A DNA stretch of 10,522 nucleotides, from the NCBI GenBank assembly GCA_036824465.1, contig DAITAC010000124.1, positions 1-10,522 of the forward strand, read 5' to 3'. Positions 1 to 6,175 of the stretch are shown here, one piece after another. Under the pieces are notes generated by a model. It searched no databases and was not told the DNA's origin. It saw nothing but the letters and a program-made list of their open reading frames with translations. A program made the translations under genes and the position numbers. This DNA comes from JAKOQB01 sp036824465 (GTDB lineage Bacteria > Pseudomonadota > Gammaproteobacteria > Burkholderiales > Burkholderiaceae_F). Numbering within the stretch: the stretch's first letter is position 1; every line of letters begins with the position of its first letter.

Positions 1-317
1 TCGCCGCGGCGCTCCTTCTTGATCACCGACTCGTAGATCTGGCCGGTGGTGAAGTTGTTCACGCGCCGCATCTTGGCGGAGATGAAGCGCTCGTAATGGC
101 CGAGGTCGAGGTCCGTCTCGGCGCCATCCTCGGTCACGAACACTTCGCCGTGCTGGAACGGCGACATCGTTCCGGGATCGACGTTGATGTAGGGATCGAG
201 CTTGACGAGGGTGACTTTGAGGCCGCGCGATTCGAGGATCGCAGCGAGGCTGGCGGCGGCGATGCCCTTGCCGAGGGAGGACACCACGCCACCGGTGACG
301 AAGACGTACTTGGTCAT
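1..317 (-). CDS. pyrG: CTP synthase, N-terminal part (runs off the window's left edge)
   Basis: CTP synthase makes CTP from UTP, ATP and glutamine in the cytoplasm, the last step of de novo pyrimidine nucleotide synthesis. Only about 105 residues of the N-terminal synthetase domain are present; the rest of this domain and the glutamine amidotransferase domain lie outside the window. The start ATG at 317-315 opens MTKYVFVTGGVVSSLGKG, the strongly conserved N-terminus with the phosphate-binding glycine/lysine segment at residues 9-18 (Lys17). Residues 40-78 carry the equally conserved LDPYINVDPGTMSP and GEVFVTEDGAETDLDLGHYERF stretches. Asp71 matches the Mg-binding aspartate numbered 72 in E. 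coli. A purine-rich GGGGAGG lies about 10 bases before the ATG and can serve as ribosome binding site. The gene diverges from the acyltransferase-like gene at 443. Its later residues (RVNNFTTGQIYESVIKKERRG) resemble betaproteobacterial versions. Identification is secure. Confidence 0.97.
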   Translation of the reverse strand, partial: MTKYVFVTGGVVSSLGKGIAAASLAAILESRGLKVTLVKLDPYINVDPGTMSPFQHGEVFVTEDGAETDLDLGHYERFISAKMRRVNNFTTGQIYESVIKKERRG

Positions 318-361
318 GGGTCTTTCGCCTCCCCGCACGGAAGCGATGCCGGTAAAAGGGA

Positions 362-367
362 AGTATA
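362..367 (-). promoter_or_regulatory. possible -10 box for pyrG
   Basis: Read on the minus strand this is TATACT, 44 bases before the pyrG start codon, in the short divergent intergenic region. No good -35 hexamer sits at the usual spacing, so this is only a candidate. Confidence 0.25.
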
Positions 368-442
368 CCGATGCATCGCCGCGCGACCGCGGATTGATCG
401 GCGTCGAGGGCGATAATCCGCGCACTGACCGCACGCCCCCTC

Positions 443-1189
443 ATGGCCGAAGACCGCCGACTTCCGTTGCGCACCTCGCCCCGCATGGCGATCATCGACG
501 CCCTGCGCGGCTTCGCGGTCGCGCAGATGGTCGTCTATCACTTCATCTACGACCTCAACTTATTCGGCTGGGTCAAGCTGCGCATGCTGCAAGACCAGCC
601 ATGGACCGGCTGGCGTACGGCCATCGTCACGCAGTTCCTGCTGCTCGTAGGGATGAGCCTCGTGCTGAGGACCAGCTACAAGCCGGCCTGGAGTGATTTC
701 TGGAAGCGCTGGCTGCAGATCGCTGGCGCAGCGGCGCTTGTGTCCGCCGGAAGCTGGCTCGTATTCGGGCCGCGATTCATCTGGTTCGGCATCCTGCATT
801 TCATTGCCGTGGCGCTGATCCTGGTTCGCGCGCTGGTGCCGCTCGGCGTGTGGAATCTTGCCCTCGGCACAGGCGCGCTGGCGCTTGGCCTGCTGTACGC
901 CGACGCCGCGTTCAATCCCGCCCTGTTCAATGCGATCGGGTTCGTGACACAGAAACCGTACAGCGAGGACTATGTGCCGCTGTTTCCTTGGGTCGGCGTG
1001 GTGCTGATCGGCACGGGCATGGGGGCGCTGTGGGCACGGCGCGGATTTTCACTCGCGACACCGATCGCGGCGCTGAATAATTCACCGCCGCGCGCGCTGG
1101 TGCTGCTCGGCACGTGGGCGTTGACTGTTTACCTCGTCCATCAGCCGATCCTGATGGGCGCGCTGTGGGTGATCAGGAAGCTGGCTTGA
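443..1189 (+). CDS. HGSNAT/DUF1624-family membrane protein (acyltransferase-like)
   Basis: This 248-residue integral inner-membrane protein belongs to the bacterial branch of the heparan-alpha-glucosaminide N-acetyltransferase catalytic-domain family (DUF1624). The family signature is at residues 18-43: IDALRGFAVAQMVVYHF followed by IYDLNLFGWV, with His33 in the first membrane helix. About seven hydrophobic segments follow, near residues 61-78, 90-107, 109-130, 132-150, 174-196 and 217-238 after the first at about 17-36. The C-terminal LTVYLVHQPIL segment is typical of the family. Members are thought to move acetyl groups across membranes, but the bacterial substrates are unknown to me, so no reaction is assigned. 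No clear ribosome binding site precedes the ATG at 443. An in-frame ATG at 485 (giving MAIIDALRG) is an alternative that removes 14 uncharacteristic residues. The 3' end overlaps the convergent CDF gene by 17 bp. Confidence 0.82.
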   Translation: MAEDRRLPLRTSPRMAIIDALRGFAVAQMVVYHFIYDLNLFGWVKLRMLQDQPWTGWRTAIVTQFLLLVGMSLVLRTSYKPAWSDFWKRWLQIAGAAALVSAGSWLVFGPRFIWFGILHFIAVALILVRALVPLGVWNLALGTGALALGLLYADAAFNPALFNAIGFVTQKPYSEDYVPLFPWVGVVLIGTGMGALWARRGFSLATPIAALNNSPPRALVLLGTWALTVYLVHQPILMGALWVIRKLA

Positions 1190-2117
1190 TCGGTACCGCG
1201 GTAGGCGGCGGGTCGCGTCGCAGCCACTCCGGCTGCAACGTGATGTGGTCGATATGAAACTGCGTGGCAAGGATGCCACGCGCCTGGCGCAGGATCACTG
1301 GCCAGTCATCGATGTCCTCCACCAGGACATGCGCCGACAGGGCGCTGCGCCCGGGAACCATCGACCACACATGCAGGTCGTGAATCTGCAGCACACCCGG
1401 CACGCGCGCCAGGGTTTCGCCGACTTTCGTGTAATCGACGCCCACGGGCACGCTGTCGAGCAGCACGAAGGTGGTTTCCTTCAGCACGCCGATCGTTGAG
1501 CGCAGGATCAGCGCGGCCACGAACATCGATAGCAGCGGGTCCGAAAGCAGCGGACCACCGAAGTAGATCACGACGCCGGCGACGATCGCCGCCACCGATC
1601 CGAGCAGATCGCCGATCACGTGAATGAATGCCGCGCGCGTATTGACGTTTTCGCGGTCGCGCGACAGCGACCAGGCGACGGCGATATTCACCAGCAGGCC
1701 GATGGTCGCGATCACGAACACTTCGCCGCCCTTGACGCTGACCGGGCTGCGAATGCGATCGATCGCCTCGATGAAGATCCACGCCACGACCGCGAGCATT
1801 GCGATCGAATTGACGAAGGCGGCGATGACTTCAACCCGTGCCAGTCCGAACGAATGGCGGTCCGACACCGGTCGGCGCGCGATCAGATTGGCCGCGAGCG
1901 CGAACAGCAGCGCAGCGCTGTCGGTCGCCATATGCCCCGAGTCCGCCAGCAACGCGAGCGACCCGGACCACAATCCCCCGATCAGTTCGACGACCGCATA
2001 ACCGCCCGTGAGGGCGACCGCGATCGCGAGCGGGCGCGATCCCGAGGTGCGCGACTGGTGCGTGTATGCGCTGTCGCCGTCGCGGTGTTCGCCGAGCTGA
2101 TTGTGGCTGCCGCTCAT
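1173..2117 (-). CDS. cation diffusion facilitator (CDF) family metal efflux transporter
   Basis: This 314-residue inner-membrane antiporter probably exports Zn(II) or a similar divalent metal from the cytoplasm in exchange for protons. The transmembrane domain spans about residues 30-215. The paired metal-site motifs of CDF proteins are visible: LADSGHMATD (Asp59, His62, Asp66) in helix 2 and HVIGDLLGS (His166, Asp170) in helix 5. The His/Asp arrangement favours zinc, as in CzcD/ZitB relatives. The cytoplasmic C-terminal domain (about residues 216-300) contains the conserved VPGVLQIHDLHVWSM stretch. The N-terminal tail (residues 1-28) is hydrophilic with a few histidines, as often seen. Length is normal for the family. 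The start lies 13 bp after the scoB stop codon, so the two genes may share a transcript, although the jobs are unrelated and the Shine-Dalgarno sequence is weak. The gene ends within the convergent acyltransferase-like gene. Confidence 0.93.
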   Translation of the reverse strand: MSGSHNQLGEHRDGDSAYTHQSRTSGSRPLAIAVALTGGYAVVELIGGLWSGSLALLADSGHMATDSAALLFALAANLIARRPVSDRHSFGLARVEVIAAFVNSIAMLAVVAWIFIEAIDRIRSPVSVKGGEVFVIATIGLLVNIAVAWSLSRDRENVNTRAAFIHVIGDLLGSVAAIVAGVVIYFGGPLLSDPLLSMFVAALILRSTIGVLKETTFVLLDSVPVGVDYTKVGETLARVPGVLQIHDLHVWSMVPGRSALSAHVLVEDIDDWPVILRQARGILATQFHIDHITLQPEWLRRDPPPTAVPIKPAS

Positions 2118-2130
2118 GCGGCGCTCGAAA

Positions 2131-2781
2131 CTATGCCGTCACCGGAAGGTGCGACACGCGGACATGGCAGCCGGTCTTGATCCGCACCTCTTCGCGCGTC
2201 ACACCGGTCGCAAGCTCGGCCGCCTTCAGTCCCTCCGGCGTCACGTCGAAAACGCCCAGTTCGGTGATGATGCGATTGACGACACCGACGCCGGTCAGCG
2301 GCAGCGTGCATCTCTGCAGAATCTTGTGCTCGCCGTTCTTCGCGCAGTGTTCCATCAGCACGACCACGCGCTCCACTCCGGCCACCAGATCCATCGCGCC
2401 GCCCATTCCCTTGACCAGCTTGCCCGGAATCATCCAGTTGGCCAGATCGCCTGTCTCGCTCACCTGCATCGCGCCGAGGATGGCGAGGTTGATATGGCCG
2501 CCGCGAATCATCGCGAACGAATCGGCGCTGGAGAAGTAGCTCGACCCCGGCAGCGCGGTGACAAGCTGCTTGCCCGCGTTGATCAGATCGGGATCGATCT
2601 CGGATTCGAGCGGAAACGGCCCGATGCCGAGCAGGCCGTTTTCGGATTGCAGCATCACGTCCATGCCGGGCGGGATGTAGTTGGCCACCAGCGTCGGCAA
2701 GCCGATGCCGAGATTGACGTAGAAACCGTCGCGCAGTTCGTGTGCCGCGCGTGCGGCCATCTCTTCACGGGTCCAGGGCAT
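2131..2781 (-). CDS. scoB: 3-oxoacid CoA-transferase subunit B
   Basis: This is the beta subunit (216 residues) of a succinyl-CoA:3-ketoacid CoA-transferase, which moves CoA from succinyl-CoA to acetoacetate or a similar 3-oxoacid so that it can enter central metabolism. The family hallmarks are visible: MPWTREEMAARAAHEL at the start, VNLGIGLPTLVANYIP at residues 22-37, and the active-site glutamate Glu47 in LQSENGLLGIGP, which forms the covalent CoA-thioester intermediate. GGHINLAILGAMQV and the GAMDLV stretch are also typical. I start the gene at the ATG at 2781 because GAGG sits five to six bases upstream and because the reading frame further upstream runs into simple repeats; a start at 2817 would add 12 unlikely residues. 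The partner scoA is not adjacent as usual: a hicAB pair lies between. It may also accept other beta-keto acids. Confidence 0.93.
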   Translation of the reverse strand: MPWTREEMAARAAHELRDGFYVNLGIGLPTLVANYIPPGMDVMLQSENGLLGIGPFPLESEIDPDLINAGKQLVTALPGSSYFSSADSFAMIRGGHINLAILGAMQVSETGDLANWMIPGKLVKGMGGAMDLVAGVERVVVLMEHCAKNGEHKILQRCTLPLTGVGVVNRIITELGVFDVTPEGLKAAELATGVTREEVRIKTGCHVRVSHLPVTA

Positions 2782-2793
2782 TTGATTCCTCAG

Positions 2794-2814
2794 TCGGGAG
2801 TCGGGTGTCGGGAG
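2794..2814. repeat. three tandem copies of a 7-bp unit
   Basis: On the plus strand the units are TCGGGAG, TCGGGTG and TCGGGAG, with one substitution in the middle copy. They lie just upstream of the scoB ribosome binding site, in the short non-coding segment between hicB and scoB. Confidence 0.75.
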
Positions 2815-2835
2815 CAACGGTCAAAAGCGTTCCGG

Positions 2836-2860
2836 CCGTTCGTACTCAGCCTGTCGAAAC
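2836..2860. repeat. REP-like dispersed intergenic repeat, single copy
   Basis: The plus strand begins CCGTTCGTACTCAGCCTGTC and continues GAAAC. It closely resembles the short dispersed repeat (core TTCGACAGGCTCAG-ACGAACGG on one strand) that I recall from intergenic regions of many proteobacterial genomes. It sits between hicB and scoB. Only one copy is in this window, so its repeat status in this genome is inferred from memory. Confidence 0.5.
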
Positions 2861-2906
2861 GCATCGAGTTTGCTGGATCTGATTCCTTCGCTTATGCGCT
2901 GCGCTC

Positions 2907-3146
2907 TTACGCAACGCGCTGCATCTTGTTCGCATAGTCCCGGCCTGACGTTTGAGGGGGCAGGGGTTTACCGTCGCGGTGATAGAGCGCAATCGCCTCC
3001 TCCACGACCTGGCAGAGTTGATTGAAGACCGCCTTCTCGTCCGGGCCGTGGCATCCACCAAAAATCAAACCCGGCGAGCTTCCGACGAAGCATTGATCTT
3101 CTTCGGACCACTCAACGATCTTTGCGTACCTTGCGCTTTCTTTCAT
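2907..3146 (-). CDS. hicB: HicB-family antitoxin (short form)
   Basis: This 79-residue protein is the antitoxin of a type II HicAB pair; HicB binds and neutralises the HicA mRNA-cleaving toxin. The sequence follows the family pattern: MKESARYAKIVEWSEEDQCF, VGSSPGLIFGGCHGPDEKAV, then the helix FNQLCQVVEEAIALYHRDGK, ending PLPPQTSGRDYANKMQRVA. It is the short form, with the partially RNase H-like HicB domain and no visible ribbon-helix-helix or helix-turn-helix DNA-binding tail. The ATG at 3146-3144 lies inside an ATGA overlap with the hicA stop codon, which points to translational coupling. The start is further supported because the family consensus begins there. Because of a frameshift in hicA, the hicB frame is also open upstream to the hicA GTG, giving a 144-codon hybrid frame. 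The gene itself appears intact. Confidence 0.9.
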   Translation of the reverse strand: MKESARYAKIVEWSEEDQCFVGSSPGLIFGGCHGPDEKAVFNQLCQVVEEAIALYHRDGKPLPPQTSGRDYANKMQRVA

Positions 3147-3341
3147 GACTTCGACTCCTCTATCGCGAGTCTCACGGCGCGAACCTGGTAATACTTTGCA
3201 TCGTCGCCGAGCGCGCCCGAGATTGTGATCGGCTTCGAAACTCCCCGGGTGCACAAAGTCCCTGTGGCTGCCCTTGCCGCCGCGGTTGACGAATCCCGCA
3301 CGTTCAAGCTCGACGACAAGGTCTCTCACTTTCTGCGGCAC
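3143..3341 (-). pseudogene. hicA: HicA-family toxin gene with a +1 frameshift
   Basis: HicA is a small double-stranded-RNA-binding-fold mRNA interferase. The first 33 residues read MPQKVRDLVVELERAGFVNR then GGKGSHRDFVHPG, with the catalytic histidine at His26 in the GKGSH motif. After a run of four G on the minus strand (3246-3243) the frame is lost. The family sequence continues one base out of phase as SKPITISGALGDDAKYYQVR then AVRLAIEESKS and stops at TGA 3145-3143, overlapping the hicB ATG. Removing one G restores a normal 65-residue HicA (HPGVSKPITIS across the join). Start: a GTG at 3341, chosen because it gives the usual family N-terminus and because an in-frame TAA lies 27 to 30 bases upstream. 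As written, the toxin would lack its C-terminal half and be inactive. A sequencing or assembly error in the homopolymer is a real alternative. Confidence 0.87.
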
Positions 3342-3393
3342 GAATTCACCGTGACGCGTTTGACGGCATCGCCCTTAGCCGAGGCGAATTCAC
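3341..3393. repeat. two direct 9-bp repeats upstream of hicA
   Basis: CGAATTCAC occurs at 3341-3349, overlapping the hicA start, and again at 3385-3393, so the copies are 44 bp apart in the 72-bp spacer between scoA and hicA. They could be operator-like sites, but the short HicB shows no DNA-binding domain, and chance similarity cannot be excluded. Confidence 0.4.
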
Positions 3394-3413
3394 TGCGAAT
3401 CGTCCTCCGTTCT

Positions 3414-4097
3414 TCACTTCGCGCGCACCGTTCGTTGTTCGATGCGTTTCTCGGGGTTCGCGTTCAAGACGATCCGCTGCACGAAGATGCCGGGGGTATG
3501 CACATGATCCGGGTCGATCGCGCCGTTCTCGACGATCTGCTCGACCTCGGCCACCGTCACCTTGCCGCACATCGCCACCACCGGATTGAAGTTGCGCGAA
3601 GTCTTGCGGTAGACGAGATTGCCCTGCTTGTCGGCCTTCCACGCTTTCACCAGAGACACGTCGGCGCGGATGCCGCGCTCCATGATGTAGTGGCGTCCGG
3701 CCCATGGGCCGTCGAACTCACGCGCATCCTTACCCTCGGCGATCACCGTCCCATAGCCGGTGGCGGTGTAGAAGGCCGGGATGCCGGCGCCGCCGGCACG
3801 CATGCGCTCGGCCAGCGTGCCTTGCGGCGTGAACTCAAGCTCAAGTTCGCCGCCGAGGTACTGCCGTTCGAACTCCTTGTTTTCTCCGACGTAGGAAGAA
3901 ATCATCTTGCGGATCTGCCGCGTGGCGAGCAGTTGGCCCAGGCCAAAGCCGTCCACGCCCGCGTTATTGCTGACGCAGGTGAGCTGTTTGACGCCGCTAT
4001 CGCGCAGCGCGGCGACCAATGCCTCGGGAATTCCGCAGAGGCCGAAACCGCCGACGGCGATGGTCTGTCCGTCCTTGACCACACCCGCAAGCGCCGC
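3414..4097 (-). CDS. scoA: 3-oxoacid CoA-transferase subunit A (5' end in the gap)
   Basis: This is the alpha subunit of the same heteromeric CoA-transferase as scoB, which activates acetoacetate or a related 3-oxoacid using succinyl-CoA. The 227 residues present start at AALAGVVKDGQTIAVGGFGL and include the glycine-rich GGFGLCGIPEALVAAL, VSNNAGVDGFGLGQLL, MISSYVGENKEFERQYLGGE, LELEFTPQGTLAERMRAGGA and GIPAFYTATGYGT stretches. The C-terminus is the typical NPEKRIEQRTVRAK. Compared with full-length family members only about ten N-terminal residues are missing; they must lie in the run of N. The frame is open through the N and appears joined to the TRAP permease, but that fusion is an artefact of the placeholder. 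Downstream, 72 bp separate the stop codon from hicA, whereas scoA and scoB are normally adjacent. Confidence 0.93.
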   Translation of the reverse strand, partial: AALAGVVKDGQTIAVGGFGLCGIPEALVAALRDSGVKQLTCVSNNAGVDGFGLGQLLATRQIRKMISSYVGENKEFERQYLGGELELEFTPQGTLAERMRAGGAGIPAFYTATGYGTVIAEGKDAREFDGPWAGRHYIMERGIRADVSLVKAWKADKQGNLVYRKTSRNFNPVVAMCGKVTVAEVEQIVENGAIDPDHVHTPGIFVQRIVLNANPEKRIEQRTVRAK

Positions 4098-4197
4098 NNN
4101 NNNNNNNNNNNNNNNNNNNNNNNNNNNNNNNNNNNNNNNNNNNNNNNNNNNNNNNNNNNNNNNNNNNNNNNNNNNNNNNNNNNNNNNNNNNNNNNNN
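4098..4197. other. assembly gap: 100 unknown bases
   Basis: There are exactly 100 N, the conventional placeholder for a scaffold gap of unknown length. The true interval must hold the C-terminal part of the TRAP permease and about the first ten codons of scoA, and it could hold additional genes. Nothing else can be said about it. Confidence 0.98.
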
Positions 4198-6098
4198 GGC
4201 ACCAGTGCCTTGCCCAGCCCGAGGCGAAACGCCGTGTTGCCGGTCTTGAATGGATCGCTGCCCGCCATGCCTGCCGCCGCGTAGGCGGCGATGCACACGG
4301 GCGGCGTGATATCGGCGAGCACGCCGTAATAGAAGACGAAGAAGTGCGCGACGATCGGCTCGACCCCAAGTTGCACCAGCGTCGGCGCCGACACGGTGAC
4401 CATGATCAGGTAGTTCGCGGTGGTCGGAATGCCGCACCCCATCAGGATGCATACCAGCCCCGTCATGAAGAGCGCCGCGAACAGCATCACGCTATTGACG
4501 CCGAACAGGCCCGCCGGCAGCAGCGGATTGACGAACTCGGCGATCGTTTGCGCCGCCGAGGTGACGATGAAGCTGACCTTGAATCCGACCCCGGTCAGCG
4601 TGACGACACCGATCACGATGCCGACGGTAGCTGCGGCCGCGCCGACCGCGAGCGCGTACTTGGCACCGGTCTCAAAGGTCTCGACGAGCGAAACGGCATC
4701 GATGCGCCCACGGATGCCGGCGCGATTGAGCGCAATCGGAGTAATGACGATAGTCGCCACGAAAAGCACCGTGCCGATGTGACCCAGGTCGCCGAGGATC
4801 AGCGCGAGCAGGATTGCGTGCAGGATCGCCAACGCGGTGAATCCGCGCACAGTGTTGCGATCCTCCGCGGTCGTCAGGCCGACAATCACTGCAGACGAGA
4901 TGCCGGAAAACGCGGCCAGGTATGGCGTAAACCCGTTGACGATGATGCTGATCAGCAGGACCAGCGGGATCAGGGTCGGCCAGCGGCGGCGCAGGCTGTC
5001 ACTCAGGTTGGGCAGTTCTTCGGCGCTTAGACCGCGTAGCCCGGTGCGCTTGGCTTCGAAGTGCACCTGCATGAACACGCCGAAAAAATGCATGAACGCC
5101 GGCACAATTGCGGCCAGGATGATGGTCTGGTAAGGCAGCCCGAGGAATTCGATCATCAGAAACGCTGCTGCGCCCATCACCGGCGGCGTGATCTGGCCGC
5201 CGGTCGACGCGGCCGCCTCGACCGCCGCTGCAAAGTGGCGCGGATACCCGACGCGGATCATGGCCGGGATCGTCAGCGAACCCACGGTGACCGCATTGGC
5301 AACCGACGATCCCGACAGCATGCCGAACATCGCCGAGCCGAACACCGAGACCTTGGCCGGTCCGCCCGCATACTTGCCCGCAACCGCGGAGGCAATGTCA
5401 AGAAACAGCCGCCCCAACCCGATGCGCGTGGCCAGCACGCCGAACAGCACGAAATGAAATACATAAGTCGCCACCACGCCCACCGCGATGCCGTAGATGC
5501 CCTGGCTCGTCAGGTACTGATGATTGACGATCTGGCTCCAGTCATTGCCGGAGTGCCTGAGCAGTCCGGGGAACGTGCTGCCTGCCAGCGAATACACCAT
5601 GAAGATGATGGCGATCACCGGCAGTGGCCAGCCCATCGAGCGCCGCGTCGCCTCCAGCAGCGCGACGATCAGGATCGACCCCATGACCACGTCGAGCGTC
5701 TCCGGGTTGCCGACCCGGAACGCCAGGTTGTCGAAGATGTAAGGCACATACAGCACCGACACCGCTACCGCGACGCCGAGAGCCCAGTCGGCAAGCGGCA
5801 CCCCACCGGGCGCCGCCCACGATGACGGACGCTGCACGCCCTGCCCCTTCTTGCTGAAGGCGAAGACGAGAAAGATCAGTCCAAGCACGAACGCGAGATG
5901 AACCCCGCGATGCGTGGTCTCGCGCAGAAGACCGAAACCCGCCGTGTAGTAGTGGAAGCACGAAAGCGTGACCAGCAGCCACTTGACCACGTGCGACGCC
6001 GGCGGCACCACCGGCCGGAAACGCATCTCGGGATCAAATTTCTCCTCGAGCTCCTGCAGTTTCTTCTCGTCGATTGGCGCAAGCTCGGCGGCAGCCAT
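4198..6098 (-). CDS. TRAP transporter fused permease (3' end in the gap)
   Basis: This is the inner-membrane component of a TRAP-TAXI transporter in which the small (DctQ-like) and large (DctM-like) subunits form one polypeptide; it drives sodium-coupled import of an organic acid delivered by the periplasmic TAXI protein. The 633 residues present begin with a charged cytoplasmic tail (residues 1-35), followed by about four helices (residues 38-170) and the DctM-like region. The signature SVFGSAMFGMLSGSSVANAV then TVGSLTIPAM with STGGQITPPVMGAAAF spans residues 251-313, and a second inverted-repeat-like segment carries MGCGIPTTANYLI and ADITPPVCIAAYAAAG. The sequence stops at GLGKALV, where relatives continue with further helices, so the C-terminus is hidden by the run of N. 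The TAXI receptor lies 77 bp upstream. The substrate cannot be assigned. Confidence 0.93.
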
Positions 6099-6118
6099 CG
6101 GGGTCTCGTCAGGTCCGG

Positions 6119-6147
6119 AAATAAAATGGGCCGGCGTTCACCGGCCC
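6119..6147 (-). terminator. hairpin with U-rich tail between TAXI and permease genes
   Basis: On the minus strand GGGCCGG (6147-6141), a six-base loop and CCGGCCC (6134-6128) form a perfect 7-bp stem, followed directly by ATTTTATTT. It lies 28 bases after the TAXI receptor stop codon and 29 before the permease start. It looks like an intrinsic terminator or, more likely, a partial one that lets the binding protein be made in excess over the permease. The tail is interrupted by A, so termination may be incomplete. Confidence 0.6.
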
Positions 6148-6175
6148 GCGATCAACGATCGGCGCGCGATCGATC

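Noticed and set aside
394..417. TTGATC and GATAAT as a promoter for the acyltransferase-like gene
   Set aside because: The hexamers are individually good but only 12 bases apart, far from the 16-18 needed by a housekeeping sigma factor.
2782..2817. A longer scoB starting at 2817
   Set aside because: The extra 12 residues are encoded by the 7-bp tandem repeat and do not resemble family members, and the Shine-Dalgarno sequence points to the ATG at 2781.
2907..3341. A genuine 144-residue HicA-HicB fusion protein
   Set aside because: The middle third of this frame (residues 34-65) has no family similarity, while the correct HicA C-terminus is readable in another frame with the usual ATGA overlap, so a frameshift explains it better.
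3225..5030. 601-codon open frame on the plus strand crossing the gap
   Set aside because: It lies antisense to scoA and the TRAP permease, both of which have clear family motifs. Its translation is rich in His, Arg and Asp with no recognisable domain, as expected for a shadow frame in GC-rich coding DNA, and part of it is N.
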